In this document: piece by piece, positions 7,000-7,122 of the stretch
Position numbering within the stretch: position 1 is the stretch's first letter
How the letters are laid out: each line of letters begins with the position of its first letter
Assembly (NCBI GenBank): GCA_958448375.1
Contig: CAUDDU010000045.1
Span: 1 to 7,122, forward strand
DNA length: 7,122 bases
Direction of reading: 5' to 3'
DNA from: an uncultured Collinsella sp.
Lineage (GTDB): Bacteria; Actinomycetota; Coriobacteriia; Coriobacteriales; Coriobacteriaceae
Made by a program: the position numbers and the translations under genes
Notes under the pieces: model-generated
The model's input: only the letters and a program-made list of their open reading frames with translations
Told to the model about the DNA's origin: nothing
The model's database searches: none

Positions 7000-7122
7000 C
7001 TGAGGGGGACTGGCGAGGAGCCCCGGGGAGGGCAAATATATAAGGTCGCCTGCTCGGACAGTCCTGACTCGCACGGAGAGCACATTAAGTGCTCTCCGGC
7101 TCGTGCGGAACTCGCGATCGAC
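7000..7122. other. Downstream intergenic tail, no gene seen
   Basis: After the UPF0210 stop there is a G-rich stretch (about 7003-7032), a short AT-rich island AAATATATAA (7034-7043), then a GC-rich, highly self-complementary segment to the window edge. The AT-rich island could be a -10 region, but no -35 box at normal spacing is visible. The start of any next gene lies beyond the window. Confidence 0.5.
7074..7098. repeat. Perfect 10-bp hairpin after the UPF0210 gene
   Basis: CGGAGAGCAC (7074-7083) and GTGCTCTCCG (7089-7098) are exact reverse complements around a 5-base loop, ATTAA. No T-run follows on either strand, so a standard intrinsic terminator is doubtful. Flanking CGCA (7070-7073) can pair with TGCG (7104-7107) after a bulge, extending the structure. 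It may be an unusual terminator, a leader structure of the next gene, or a copy of a dispersed genomic repeat. Confidence 0.6.

Noticed and set aside
5967..7083. Long minus-strand open frames opposite the UPF0210 gene
   Set aside because: Two overlapping frames in different phases are antisense to a well-conserved protein. This is expected from GC-rich codon bias, and neither resembles a known protein.

Overview
The window looks like chromosomal DNA from a high-GC actinobacterium. The protein sequences and codon use fit the Coriobacteriia, most likely a Collinsella-like gut organism. That placement is an impression from sequence style, not a database match. All recognised genes are on the + strand.

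Layout: (1) 1-723 is the 3' part of a stand-alone cobalamin-dependent methionine synthase reactivation protein. (2) 724-832 is a short AT-richer leader. (3) 833-1993 is an intact C5-cytosine DNA methyltransferase, overlapped by 38 bases by 1956-2969, a DUF4928-type protein that is probably the cognate restriction endonuclease. (4) 2953-5526 is metH, encoding a MetH that carries the homocysteine, folate and cobalamin modules but no reactivation domain. (5) 5527-5634 is an intergenic region with a strong inverted repeat and a possible promoter. (6) 5635-6999 encodes a UPF0210/DUF711 (PFL-like) protein of unknown function. (7) 7000-7122 is a tail with a 10-bp hairpin and no gene.

The main story is the placement of the restriction-modification (R-M) pair. 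The reactivation protein and MetH together make up one functional methionine synthase: the missing C-terminal domain of MetH is supplied by the first gene. The R-M pair sits exactly between them. Its base composition is clearly lower in GC than both flanks. In hand-counted 60-base samples, 481-540 has 43 G+C and 3301-3360 has 45, against 26 for 1261-1320 and 28 for 2341-2400. The only usable metH start codons lie inside the end of the endonuclease gene, so metH translation now appears tied to the R-M module. No transposase, integrase or attachment site is visible, so the route of acquisition is unknown.

I see no wholly new system. The points most worth following are the R-M insertion that rewired the metH 5' end, the unusual candidate active site of the DUF4928 protein, and the three-copy GGCACGT/ACGTGCC element upstream of the UPF0210 gene.
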